A stretch of DNA of 64,000 nt from DUOA01 sp012839095 (lineage in GTDB: Bacteria; Bacillota; Clostridia; Caldicoprobacterales; DTU083): the NCBI GenBank assembly GCA_050951505.1, contig JBMNJE010000011.1, positions 248,001-312,000 of the forward strand, in the 5' to 3' direction. Positions 45,412 through 54,504 of the stretch are shown here, one piece after another. Both the position numbers and the translations under genes were made by a program. Position 1 is the stretch's first letter, and the number at the start of each line of letters is the position of its first letter. Below the pieces are notes generated by a model, which did no database searches, was not told the origin of the DNA, and saw only the letters and a list, made by a program, of their open reading frames with translations.

Positions 45412-46302
45412 ATGTCCAGGCAGATAATAATAGCAGAAAATGCAGGATTTTGCTTTGGTGTTAAACGGGCAGTTGATATGACTTCAGAATATAATACAGA
45501 CAATGAATCAAAGGTGTATACTCTTGGTCCCCTCATTCATAACAGGGATCTTGTGGAGAAACTGGAACAAGAGGGGATTCGCAGGATAGACATAGGGGAG
45601 ATCCCGAATTTAAAGGAAGGGGATACGGTTGTTATCCGATCTCATGGGGTGGTTCCTGATATTATCGATCAAATCAGCCGGACCGGTGCTAAGGTGTTGA
45701 ATGCCACCTGTCCTTATGTAACAAGCATTCAAATGAAAGCCAGAAAATATCATGGTGAAGGCTATCAAATCATTATTGTGGGTGATAAAAACCATCCTGA
45801 GGTAATAGGAATCAATGGATGGTGCAACAATACAGCTTTGGTTACCAGGGATGGAAGTGATCTGGAGAATCTGCCGGACAAGGTATGTGTACTGTCGCAA
45901 ACAACTGAAAAGCACATTAATTTTGAGAAGACCGTCCAGGCGGTTACCGGACAAGCACGGGATGTACTGGCCTTTAATACCATATGCAGTGCAACCAGAG
46001 AAAGACAGGAGAGTGCAGATCGGGTATCCAAAATTGTTGACCTGATGGTTGTAATAGGGGGCAGACACAGCTCCAACACAAAAAAACTGTATGAGATCTG
46101 CAGGGAAAACTGCAGCAATACTTTGCTTGTGGAAAATGCCGGCGAACTGCCGGAATGGGTCATTTCGGATCCAAAGCTGAAAAGAGTTGGAGTAACAGCA
46201 GGTGCCTCAACGCCGGATTGGATTATGAAGGAAGTAATGGATAAGCTCAGGGGAGAAGGCGCTTCCGGCAAGCGGGATCAGGAGGAAAGAAAATCAGATT
46301 GA
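45412..46302 (+). CDS. ispH: 4-hydroxy-3-methylbut-2-enyl diphosphate reductase
   Basis: This enzyme of about 296 residues makes the isoprenoid precursors IPP and DMAPP at the end of the non-mevalonate pathway. The three iron-sulfur Cys lie in NAGFCFGVKRA, NATCPYV and NTICSATRER, and the substrate-binding SHG, H and TTEKHINF elements are present. GGAAGG serves ATG 45412 best; ATG 45406 is an in-frame alternative. It is the first gene of a tight forward operon, with ispG 32 bases on. No fused ribosomal S1 domain is present, unlike some clostridial versions. Confidence 0.93.
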   Translation: MSRQIIIAENAGFCFGVKRAVDMTSEYNTDNESKVYTLGPLIHNRDLVEKLEQEGIRRIDIGEIPNLKEGDTVVIRSHGVVPDIIDQISRTGAKVLNATCPYVTSIQMKARKYHGEGYQIIIVGDKNHPEVIGINGWCNNTALVTRDGSDLENLPDKVCVLSQTTEKHINFEKTVQAVTGQARDVLAFNTICSATRERQESADRVSKIVDLMVVIGGRHSSNTKKLYEICRENCSNTLLVENAGELPEWVISDPKLKRVGVTAGASTPDWIMKEVMDKLRGEGASGKRDQEERKSD

Positions 46303-46334
46303 CATTCAAGGAAGCATTACAGGAGGCGTGCTGA

Positions 46335-47393
46335 ATGCAAAGGGCGAAAACAAGAAAAGTTCAGGTGGGCAGCAAGGCAATTGGCGGAGATGCACCCATA
46401 ACCGTCCAGTCCATGACCAATACCGATACCAGAGATGTGGAAGCCACCGTTGCTCAGATACACAGGCTGGAAGAAGCCGGATGTGATATCATTCGCTGCA
46501 CCGTACAGGACCAGGAGGCTGCTGAAGCCCTGGCAAAAATAATTCCTGAGATTCATATCCCTCTGGCAGCGGATATTCATTTTGATTACAGACTGGCACT
46601 CAAATCCATAGAGAACGGCGTGGCCAAGCTGCGTATTAATCCGGGCAACATCGGGAAAAAGGATAGGGTCAGAGCTGTAGTTGAGGCTGCTCAGGACAAG
46701 GGAATTCCTATTCGCATAGGGGTTAATTCAGGCTCCCTGCAGCGTGATTTATTGCAGAAATACGGTGGAGTATGCCCGGAAGCCCTGGTGGAAAGCGCAA
46801 TGCGGCATGTGGAAATACTCGAAGAGCTTCAGTTTTATAACATTGTCATATCGGTTAAATCCTCTGATGTACAGGAGATGATAGAGAGCTACAGGCTTAT
46901 ATCCAAAAAGGTGGATTATCCTTTGCATGTGGGTGTGACGGAATCAGGAACAGCAGGCAGGGGGACCATTAAATCCAGTGTAGGCATAGGAGCTTTGCTT
47001 TCAGAGGGAATTGGAAATACCATTCGGGTCTCACTGACAGGTGATCCGGTGGAAGAGGTTATTGTGGGAAGGGAAATTTTGAAAGCTCTGGGTCATATCC
47101 GTGAAGGCATTGAATTGATTTCCTGTCCTACCTGCGGCCGGACCCGGCTTGATTTGATACGGATTGCCCATGAAGTGGAAAACAGACTTTCATGGGTGAA
47201 AAAGCATATTAAGGTAGCCGTAATGGGCTGTGCAGTAAACGGACCCGGAGAGGCAAGAAGGGCTGATATTGGAATAGCCGGAGGAAATGGAGAAGGCCTG
47301 ATCTTCCGAAAGGGAGAGATTGTTAGAAAGGTAAGGGAAGAGGACCTGGTGGATGAATTAATTAAAGAAATTGAGACAATACTGGAAAATTGA
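46335..47393 (+). CDS. ispG: 4-hydroxy-3-methylbut-2-en-1-yl diphosphate synthase (flavodoxin/ferredoxin)
   Basis: This 352-residue enzyme catalyses the step before IspH. It has a TIM-barrel N-terminal part (VQSMTNTDTRDVEAT, PLAADIHFDYRLAL) and a C-terminal [4Fe-4S] domain with CPTCGRTR and GCAVNGPGEARRADIG. Length is typical of the bacterial two-domain form. An AGGAGG site (46320-46325) precedes the ATG. The pair ispH-ispG covers the two iron-sulfur steps and likely shares electron donors. Confidence 0.94.
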   Translation: MQRAKTRKVQVGSKAIGGDAPITVQSMTNTDTRDVEATVAQIHRLEEAGCDIIRCTVQDQEAAEALAKIIPEIHIPLAADIHFDYRLALKSIENGVAKLRINPGNIGKKDRVRAVVEAAQDKGIPIRIGVNSGSLQRDLLQKYGGVCPEALVESAMRHVEILEELQFYNIVISVKSSDVQEMIESYRLISKKVDYPLHVGVTESGTAGRGTIKSSVGIGALLSEGIGNTIRVSLTGDPVEEVIVGREILKALGHIREGIELISCPTCGRTRLDLIRIAHEVENRLSWVKKHIKVAVMGCAVNGPGEARRADIGIAGGNGEGLIFRKGEIVRKVREEDLVDELIKEIETILEN

Positions 47394-47453
47394 CAAGTTA
47401 TTTTCCAGCCTGCATATTTTCTTTTTCCTGTATTCATGGGGGAGGGGTAGGCC

Positions 47454-48452
47454 ATGAAGCAAAAAGCATTGTGCGCTGTTCAGATGAATTGGTCAGCGGA
47501 ACACTACAGAAGCCGGGAAGCTTTTGAGGCTAAAATTCGTTCATTGCTGGACAAGTGTCCGGCAAAGTCTGAAAACCTTGATATTCTGGCGGCGTTCCCG
47601 GAGGACGTGGGTACACCGCTGGTGCTTATGGATTCTCCTGATTGGGTTTTCAGGGCTGGGTCCCTCAGGTCCGCCATTATCAGATTGGCGGTCTGCTATG
47701 CTGCCCAGACGCTTAAGTACAAGCTGAGTTACAGGACAGGCCTTATACGTTCCCTCATACTGGCCAGGGCAGATACAGCAGCAAAAGCCTATTTTGAGAC
47801 CTTTTCCGGGCTTGCCAGGGAGTATGGTATCTATCTGGCAGCAGGCTCCATCCTTTTGCCTGATATAATCAGTCTGCCTGATAAGCCATGGGAAAGGGGC
47901 AATACATATCAATTCAATCTGCCGGATGTTTACAATATTTGCTTCCTGTTTGGCCCGGATGGCCGGATTATGGGTTATCAGAAAAAAGTTTACCTGGTAC
48001 CGGACTTGGAGGATGAAAAGGGCTTTGATATTGTCAGCGGCTCTCTGAGCGATCTGAAGGTTTTTGATTCCCCCTTCGGGAAACTGGGAATTGCTGTCTG
48101 CCTGGATGGCTTTAAGGCGGATGTATTGCAGAGGTTGGTTGAACTGGGAGCCAATATACTGATTCAGCCATCTGCCAACAGCAAGCCCTGGAATCAGGAC
48201 GAACAGGAAGGCTGGATGAAAAGTGTATGGACTGCAGTAGATTCCCGCGGTTTTGCATATGCAATGAATCCCATGATGACCGGTTGTCTTTACGACCTGT
48301 GCTTTGAGGGTCAGTCTTCCATTCTGGAAAAGAATTATACCGGCAGGAAAACAGGCTACAGTGCTTTGCAGCCAGTTGAACATTTTGTGAAGATAGCAGA
48401 GGGCTGGAACAGCGAAGAGATAATAACCGTATTTATCAATGATATTGAATAA
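47454..48452 (+). CDS. carbon-nitrogen hydrolase (nitrilase superfamily)
   Basis: This 332-residue amidase-type enzyme has a recognisable Glu-Lys-Cys set: Glu in AAFPEDVG, Lys in YQKKVYLVPDLE and Cys in GIAVCLDGF. A further conserved region is NILIQPSANSKPW. It is distant from well-known amidases, so the amide or nitrile substrate is unknown. It lies 60 bases after ispG and 12 bases before the acetate kinase gene in the same unit. Confidence 0.75.
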   Translation: MKQKALCAVQMNWSAEHYRSREAFEAKIRSLLDKCPAKSENLDILAAFPEDVGTPLVLMDSPDWVFRAGSLRSAIIRLAVCYAAQTLKYKLSYRTGLIRSLILARADTAAKAYFETFSGLAREYGIYLAAGSILLPDIISLPDKPWERGNTYQFNLPDVYNICFLFGPDGRIMGYQKKVYLVPDLEDEKGFDIVSGSLSDLKVFDSPFGKLGIAVCLDGFKADVLQRLVELGANILIQPSANSKPWNQDEQEGWMKSVWTAVDSRGFAYAMNPMMTGCLYDLCFEGQSSILEKNYTGRKTGYSALQPVEHFVKIAEGWNSEEIITVFINDIE

Positions 48453-48464
48453 TGGAGGTTTTTC

Positions 48465-49730
48465 ATGAAGCAGTACATACTTTCCCTTAACAGCGGATCT
48501 TCATCCCTGAAATTCAATTTATTTGAACGGGATAATGAAAACATATTGAGGTCCCACCTGAGCGGTATTGTACAGGAGGTAGGCAACGAAGAGAAAAGCC
48601 GGCTGAGATATGATATTGGAGGCTGCAGGCATCAGAAGGACATTCCGGTAAGAACCCACAATGAAGCGCTGATTTTGCTCTTTCGCGAGCTGGAAAAAAA
48701 CAACGTTCCCATGGAGTCCATATGCAGCGTGGGTCACAGAGTGGTTCATGGAGGCGAAAGGTATAACGCCAGTGTATTGATTGATGAAAGTGTTATTCAG
48801 ACCATAAAGGAATTAATACCCCTGGCTCCATTACATAATGCTCCCAATCTGACCGGAATTGAAGAGGCTATGAAGCTTTTGCCGAAGATACCCCATGTAG
48901 CTGTCTTTGATACGGCATTTCATGCTGACATGCCTGAACATGCCTACCGCTATGCCATTCCGGAAGAATGGTACAGGGGCTATGGAGTCCGCAGATATGG
49001 ATTTCATGGCACTTCCCACCTTTTTGTAGCAAAAAGAGCTGCCAGGTTTCTGAATATACCCTATAAGGAGTTTAATGGAATTACCGTTCATCTGGGAAAT
49101 GGCTGCAGCATAACCAAGATACGGAATGGAAAATCAGTTGACACCAGTATGGGTTTTACTCCCCTGGAAGGTCTGGTCATGGGCACCCGTACCGGAGATA
49201 TTGATCCGGCTCTGATTTCCCATGTAGCGGAAAGGCTGGTAGAGGACAAGGGTATATCCTTGGCTGAGGCTTATCGGAGTGTTATGCAGGCTTTGAACAA
49301 GCAAAGCGGACTTAAGGCCCTGACCGGGGTTTCCATGATGCAGGAGATCCGTAAACGGGCAATGGATGGAGATGCAGCGGCAGATGCTGCCTTATCGATT
49401 TATGCCTATCGGGCAGCCAAATACATAGGAGCATACCTGGCCACCTTGCCGGAAACTCATGCTATTGTATTTACTGCAGGCATAGGAGAAAATGAAGGAA
49501 ATATCAGAGCCAGAATTCTGTCATATCTGGAAAACCTCTCGTTTGAAATTAAGGAGGAAAATTCTTACAAAAAGCAGGAAATGGAGGTAGCCAGGAGCAG
49601 CAAAATGGGCGGCACTCCTGTATCCGTATTGGTTATTCCCACTGATGAAGAGATTGTAATAGGATATGATGCTCTTTTTATAGGATGTTTAAAACAGGGA
49701 GCGCCTGAAGTGTATCCCTTTGAAAAATGA
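48465..49730 (+). CDS. ackA: acetate kinase
   Basis: This 421-residue ASKHA kinase makes ATP and acetate from acetyl phosphate, the last step of acetate fermentation. Motifs: LSLNSGSSSLKFNLF, VGHRVVHGGERY, FDTAFHADMPEHAY, RRYGFHGTSHLF, and FTAGIGENEGNIR. GGAGG precedes the ATG. Phosphotransacetylase, its usual partner, is not in the window. It sits between a nitrilase-like gene and a CapA-like gene. Confidence 0.93.
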   Translation: MKQYILSLNSGSSSLKFNLFERDNENILRSHLSGIVQEVGNEEKSRLRYDIGGCRHQKDIPVRTHNEALILLFRELEKNNVPMESICSVGHRVVHGGERYNASVLIDESVIQTIKELIPLAPLHNAPNLTGIEEAMKLLPKIPHVAVFDTAFHADMPEHAYRYAIPEEWYRGYGVRRYGFHGTSHLFVAKRAARFLNIPYKEFNGITVHLGNGCSITKIRNGKSVDTSMGFTPLEGLVMGTRTGDIDPALISHVAERLVEDKGISLAEAYRSVMQALNKQSGLKALTGVSMMQEIRKRAMDGDAAADAALSIYAYRAAKYIGAYLATLPETHAIVFTAGIGENEGNIRARILSYLENLSFEIKEENSYKKQEMEVARSSKMGGTPVSVLVIPTDEEIVIGYDALFIGCLKQGAPEVYPFEK

Positions 49731-49765
49731 TTGACTGGAAAAATAACGGGCAAGGGGTAGATATA

Positions 49766-51013
49766 ATGAAAAGAATCCTCCCTTTTATTTTGATCCTGAT
49801 AATAGCGGGGAGTCTGGCAAATTGTGTCTTTCTGCCGGGAAATGAATCTTCCGGAAGCTCCGATATCGGTCATGAAGATGTGGAAACTACAGATAACGGG
49901 CAGACTGAGACTCCACCACCGCAGCAGAATGATCCTGAGCCATCCCCGGGTATTCACACTGTAAATACACAAAAGCCTGAGGAAACACCTGCTGCAACAA
50001 TCGAACCTGATCCTGGTCCGGAACAGGAGGAGACGGTGGAGATCCGGATTTCTTTCGCAGGTGACTGCACCATCGGAACGGATGAAGCCTTTACATATGT
50101 CAATTCATTTCCTGACAGATATGAGAGAGTGGGCGGTGACGATTCCTACTTTTTCAGGGGAGTGAAACCGATTTTTGAAAATGATGATCTGACCCTGGTA
50201 AATCTGGAAACTACCTTTACCAGGGAAAAGAAAAAGGCTGAGAAGAAATTTCGTTTCAAGGGTGATCCCTCCTATGTAAATATTCTGAAGGAAGGCAGTA
50301 TAGAAGCAGTCAACATCTCAAACAACCATATTTACGACTACCTGAAAAAGGGATTTCAGGATACCCTTGCAACCCTTGAACAGGCAGGCATACTGTATTC
50401 AGGTGAAGGACATATAGCCTACTATGAAACAAAAGGCATCACCATAGGCAGCATAGGTTACCAAGGCTGGAGTACGGGGATAAAGGATTCCCTGAAAAAT
50501 GATATACTGGAAGCCAGGCAGAAGGCTGATATTGTCATTGTTTCCTTTCATTGGGGCATAGAGCGTTCCAACTACCCCAATTCAGTACAGATTGAGCTGG
50601 GTAGGTTTTCCATAGATCATGGTGCGGATATTGTAGTAGGTCATCATCCCCATGTAATTCAGGGGATTGACAAGTATAAGGACAAATACATCGTTTACAG
50701 TCTGGGCAACTTCTGCTTTGGCGGCAACCGCAATCCATCGGACAAAGATACTTTTGTCTTCCAAAGCATTTTTACTTTCCGCAATGGGGAGCTTGCCGGG
50801 CAGGAAGGGATAGTGTACCCATGCAGCATATCATCTGTTGATAATGTTAATGACTATCAGCCTACCCTGCTAAAGGGCAAGGATCGGGAAAGAGTGATAA
50901 ATCGACTGCTGGAGTACAGCACTAAGCTGAAATACGGAATAACGAAAGATGACGTAATATTTGCTGAAGAGATGACGGATATGGATAAAGCTGAAGACAG
51001 CACCGGGAGGTAG
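49766..51013 (+). CDS. CapA-family metallophosphatase-like lipoprotein
   Basis: This 415-residue lipoprotein has a signal peptide and lipobox (LANC) followed by a Pro/Thr/Glu-rich linker. The CapA/PgsA-like domain contains ISFAGDCTIG, LVNLETTFT, SNNHIYDYL, VSFHWGIE and GHHPHVIQG, the calcineurin-like metal motifs. Relatives are linked to poly-gamma-glutamate capsule synthesis, but pgsB/pgsC partners are absent, so a surface hydrolase is equally possible. AAGGGG precedes ATG 49766, which gives the signal peptide. An in-frame ATG at 49727 does not. Confidence 0.83.
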   Translation: MKRILPFILILIIAGSLANCVFLPGNESSGSSDIGHEDVETTDNGQTETPPPQQNDPEPSPGIHTVNTQKPEETPAATIEPDPGPEQEETVEIRISFAGDCTIGTDEAFTYVNSFPDRYERVGGDDSYFFRGVKPIFENDDLTLVNLETTFTREKKKAEKKFRFKGDPSYVNILKEGSIEAVNISNNHIYDYLKKGFQDTLATLEQAGILYSGEGHIAYYETKGITIGSIGYQGWSTGIKDSLKNDILEARQKADIVIVSFHWGIERSNYPNSVQIELGRFSIDHGADIVVGHHPHVIQGIDKYKDKYIVYSLGNFCFGGNRNPSDKDTFVFQSIFTFRNGELAGQEGIVYPCSISSVDNVNDYQPTLLKGKDRERVINRLLEYSTKLKYGITKDDVIFAEEMTDMDKAEDSTGR

Positions 51014-51015
51014 AT

Positions 51016-51732
51016 TTGTTGTTTGACACAATTTTCTTTGATCTTGACGGCACCTTGCTGCCTCTTGACATGGATGAGTTTATGAAAATTTATTTTGGGG
51101 AGTTGGGAAAATCCTTTCAGGACATAATCAGTGCCGATGAACTGGTAAGCCATGTATGGGCAGGTACTGAAGCCATGATAGCCAACCTTGAGAAAAAAAC
51201 CAACGAACAGGTATTTATGGATACCTTTTCCCAATTGATAGACGGCGACCTAAAAGTCTATCAGGAGAGGTTTGATCGGTTTTATGATGAAGGATTCCTT
51301 AAGGTGAGAAATTCTGTACAGGCATCGCCCTTGATTAAGCAGTCAGTAGATGTACTGAAGGATAAGGGATATTCCCTTGTCATTGCAACCAATCCTTTAT
51401 TTCCGCGAAAGGCGATTCTTCATCGTATTGATTGGGCCGGGCTAAGCCCTGACGATTTTGAATATATCTCCAGCTATGAACAGAATTGTTACTGCAAGCC
51501 TAATCCGGAGTTTTACACTGAGATACTGGAGGCATTGGGAAAACTGCCTGAACAATGCATGATGGTAGGAAATGATGTGCAGGAGGACATGATCGTTTCC
51601 TCGCTGGGGATGAAAACCTGGCTGATTACGAATCATTTGATTCACCGGAATGATCACCCCATAGAGTGTGATTATCAGGGCAGGTATGAAGACTTCTACC
51701 TGTTTGTATGTGAATTACCCGGACTGAGCTGA
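51016..51732 (+). CDS. HAD-superfamily hydrolase
   Basis: This 238-residue phosphatase-like protein of the haloacid dehalogenase fold has motif I FFDLDGTLLPLD, motif II ATNPLF, a conserved Lys in CKPNPEFY and motif IV MVGNDVQEDM. It has a helical cap after motif I. The substrate is unknown. TTG 51016 (or TTG 51019) follows GGGAGG at 51005-51010, only 2 bases after the CapA-like stop. Its end overlaps the convergent methyltransferase gene by 18 bases. Confidence 0.85.
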   Translation: MLFDTIFFDLDGTLLPLDMDEFMKIYFGELGKSFQDIISADELVSHVWAGTEAMIANLEKKTNEQVFMDTFSQLIDGDLKVYQERFDRFYDEGFLKVRNSVQASPLIKQSVDVLKDKGYSLVIATNPLFPRKAILHRIDWAGLSPDDFEYISSYEQNCYCKPNPEFYTEILEALGKLPEQCMMVGNDVQEDMIVSSLGMKTWLITNHLIHRNDHPIECDYQGRYEDFYLFVCELPGLS

Positions 51733-52320
51733 TATTTTGGTGCTTTCCAGAATCCAGTAACCTCCCTGCTTGTAAATAACCCTGCAGTTACCGAATATTG
51801 ACTGCAGTTTGGCAACGGCAGACTTAGCTCCCTGTCGTTTTTGTATAACCAGATACAGAGAACCGCCGGGGTGAAGGTAGTTTATGCTTTGTTCGAACAG
51901 GGGATAGATTATGTTTTTGCCTGCCCGGATGGGCGGGTTGCTTACAATGGTATTAAACAAGCCGTCAACCTGCTGAAAGCCGTTGCTTACATGGGCATTG
52001 GCGTTTTTTATCTGATTTCTTTCAATGTTCCGAAGAGTCAGTTCCACTGCGCGCTGATTTATGTCCACCAGCGTCACCTGTGATTCCGGATACAATTTTG
52101 CCAGACTCAGCCCGATCACGCCATAGCCGCATCCCAGGTCCAGGATATTTCCTGACAATTCAGGCAGAGATTTTATGAGGATTTCGCTGCCATAGTCCAC
52201 CTTGGTTTTGGAAAAGACGCTGGAATCCGTATACAGCTCAAGAAACATGTCTTTTATCTTAAAACTGATACTCTTTATGTCGCGGGGAGACTGTGGATTT
52301 TGCGTGTAATAATGCTCCAT
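51715..52320 (-). CDS. class I SAM-dependent methyltransferase, RsmC-like
   Basis: This 201-residue methyltransferase has the SAM motif ILDLGCGYGVIGL, acidic loop TLVDINQRAVEL and the N6/N2-type catalytic motif SNPPIRAG. The pattern matches the RsmC C-terminal domain that methylates a guanine of 16S rRNA. Single-domain forms of this length are common in Firmicutes. Confidence 0.85.
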   Translation of the reverse strand: MEHYYTQNPQSPRDIKSISFKIKDMFLELYTDSSVFSKTKVDYGSEILIKSLPELSGNILDLGCGYGVIGLSLAKLYPESQVTLVDINQRAVELTLRNIERNQIKNANAHVSNGFQQVDGLFNTIVSNPPIRAGKNIIYPLFEQSINYLHPGGSLYLVIQKRQGAKSAVAKLQSIFGNCRVIYKQGGYWILESTKISAQSG

Positions 52321-52360
52321 TGTAATTTTTACTCCTTATTAAATATCAGTAGGATTCATC

Positions 52361-53113
52361 TTATAAATATCGGTTTGTTTTAAGATTATTCAAAGCTTCA
52401 ACTTCCTTTTCAGTTAATTCCCTGAAAGTTCCGGGTTGCAGCCCTTCATCCAGCTTCAGACTGCCAATGGAGATTCGTTTCAGATAACATACCTTCTTGC
52501 CCAAAGCCTGAAACATACGCTTAACCTGATGGAATTTTCCTTCGCAGACAGTAACCATAGCTTTTGATATTTCTCCGCTTGCCAATATATCCAGCCTGGC
52601 GGGGAGAGTGACGAAGCCTTCTTCCAGAGGAATTCCCTGCCTGAAGGCCTGGACATCCTCAGGACTCACTTGTCCTGATACTTCGGCATAGTAGGTTTTG
52701 GGAACACCCTTTTTGGGCGACAGGAGATTATGGGCAAGCTGTCCGTCGTTGGTTATAAGCAACAGACCTTCTGTATCCTTGTCCAATCGTCCCGCTGGGA
52801 ATAAGTCAAACTTGTCGTAGGGCGGTGTCAGGAGATCTATTACTGTTTTACTGTTTGGATCCCAGGTAGAGGAAACTACACCAGCAGGCTTGTTCATCAT
52901 CAGATAGTGAAATCTGCTGTAGTTGACTATTTCACCATCCACAGCCGGTAATTCTTTATCCAAATCCACCAGATACCCCGGGTCCTTTATGACTTTTCCG
53001 GAGACAGTTATATTTCCTGCCTTGATTAGTGCCTTCACTTCTTTCCGGCTTCCATAGCCGGAGTTTGCCAGTATTTTATCCAATCTTGCCCTGCTTAATT
53101 TAGGTTTTTCCAT
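52361..53113 (-). CDS. 16S rRNA pseudouridine synthase, RsuA/RluB type
   Basis: This 250-residue enzyme has an N-terminal S4 RNA-binding domain (LDKILANSGYGSRKEVKALI) and a catalytic domain with the active-site Asp in GRLDKDTEGLL and the family motif MMNKPAGVVSS. It isomerises uridine in rRNA; which site depends on RsuA, RluB, RluE or RluF identity, not decided here. A good promoter is upstream. It lies 40 bases upstream of the methyltransferase gene and the two rRNA-modifying enzymes are probably co-transcribed. Confidence 0.88.
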   Translation of the reverse strand: MEKPKLSRARLDKILANSGYGSRKEVKALIKAGNITVSGKVIKDPGYLVDLDKELPAVDGEIVNYSRFHYLMMNKPAGVVSSTWDPNSKTVIDLLTPPYDKFDLFPAGRLDKDTEGLLLITNDGQLAHNLLSPKKGVPKTYYAEVSGQVSPEDVQAFRQGIPLEEGFVTLPARLDILASGEISKAMVTVCEGKFHQVKRMFQALGKKVCYLKRISIGSLKLDEGLQPGTFRELTEKEVEALNNLKTNRYL

Positions 53114-53146
53114 TGTTCATACCAACTTTCCGGCTGTATTGAAAAT

Positions 53147-53176
53147 ATTATAGCACATCCTGCCGGACGGCTTCAA
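53147..53176 (-). promoter_or_regulatory. probable promoter of the pseudouridine synthase unit
   Basis: On the minus strand: TTGAAG (53176-53171), an 18-base spacer and TATAAT (53152-53147). Confidence 0.6.
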
Positions 53177-53278
53177 TCAAAGGGATATCTAAGCAGGATG
53201 CAGGTAAAATTTTCTACAAAGAAGATACATTATGGTGTAAAATAATGATTGTAATGTAATAAGAAGGGGGATTTTCGA

Positions 53279-54406
53279 ATGAAAGACAGTAAGCTTACAT
53301 ATTATCTGGACTCGCTTCAAAGCTACGGCATACCAGGGTGCAGCTGCATGGTGTATCACCATCATGAACCGATATATCACCACACAGCGGGTTATACCGA
53401 TACTGAAAAAACAAAACCGACAGAGCTGGATACTACCTACTGGCTTTATTCCGCAACCAAATTGGTTACATGCACTGCCGTAATGCAATTGGTCGAAAGG
53501 GGCCTTATTTCCCTGGATGATCCGGTTGACAAGTACCTTCCCGAGTACGGAAATTTGATGGTGAAGCATGAAACCGGAACAAAACCGGCACAAAACAGGA
53601 TGACAATCAGGCATCTGATGTCTATGCAAAGCGGTCTTAATTATAATATCAATACCCCATCACTAACTAAAGCTGTAAAGGATTCGAACGGACAGATATC
53701 AACACGGGAGTTTATAAGAGCCCTGTCACAGGAACCATTGGATTTCGAACCGGGAACGCGCTTTCAGTACAGTTTAAGTCATGATGTCCTTGGAGCGCTT
53801 GTAGAAGCAGTGTCAGGCATGTCTTTTGATCAGTATCTGGATAAATCTATTTTTATGCCTTTGAACATGAGCAATACCGGGTTTGAGCTGACGGCTGACA
53901 GAAGAGCTTTGATGTCACAACAGTATCGGTATGATGTCTTATCCCGGACTGCGAAACCAATCCACATGGAAAACGGGTATGTTTTGTCTCCCAACTATAA
54001 AAGCGGTGGAGCCGGTCTGATTTCAACAGTACAGGATTTCATACTGTTTCTGGATGCTTTATCCAATGGAGGAGCAGCATACAATGGCAATCGGATTATC
54101 GCAGCCGAATCCATTGACCTTATGCGTACAGACCAATTAAACGGTGAGTCCGTAAAGGATTTTGCTGCTTTCGGAAGGGCAGGCTACAGTTATGGCCTGG
54201 GCGTGCGTGTTCATATTGACAGTAAGGCCTCCTGTGCAAAGAGTCCTTTGGGTGAGTTTGGATGGGATGGAGCAGCAGGCGCTTATGCGCTGATAGATCC
54301 TGAAAATCACCTGGCAATCTTCTATGTTCAGCATGTTTTGGGTTGTGAATATGCCTATCAGACAATACATCCCACCATCAGAGATCTGACATATGAGATG
54401 CTGTAA
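53279..54406 (+). CDS. serine hydrolase of the beta-lactamase/class C family
   Basis: This 375-residue protein has the SxxK motif at Ser58-Lys61 (YSATK), the family phrase GLISLDDPVDKYLPEY and a candidate Tyr motif in RFQYSLSHDVLG. The third motif is not clear. It has no signal peptide, so it acts in the cytoplasm, probably as an esterase or peptidase rather than a beta-lactamase. It stands alone. Confidence 0.82.
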   Translation: MKDSKLTYYLDSLQSYGIPGCSCMVYHHHEPIYHHTAGYTDTEKTKPTELDTTYWLYSATKLVTCTAVMQLVERGLISLDDPVDKYLPEYGNLMVKHETGTKPAQNRMTIRHLMSMQSGLNYNINTPSLTKAVKDSNGQISTREFIRALSQEPLDFEPGTRFQYSLSHDVLGALVEAVSGMSFDQYLDKSIFMPLNMSNTGFELTADRRALMSQQYRYDVLSRTAKPIHMENGYVLSPNYKSGGAGLISTVQDFILFLDALSNGGAAYNGNRIIAAESIDLMRTDQLNGESVKDFAAFGRAGYSYGLGVRVHIDSKASCAKSPLGEFGWDGAAGAYALIDPENHLAIFYVQHVLGCEYAYQTIHPTIRDLTYEML

Positions 54407-54504
54407 TAAACCTCTGCATTCCGGAGGCAATTGGTGATTTGCACAGGTATATTCAGGTTATAATACTTTTGGTATGAAATTGGTAAACAAGAGAGGTTAG
54501 AAAA

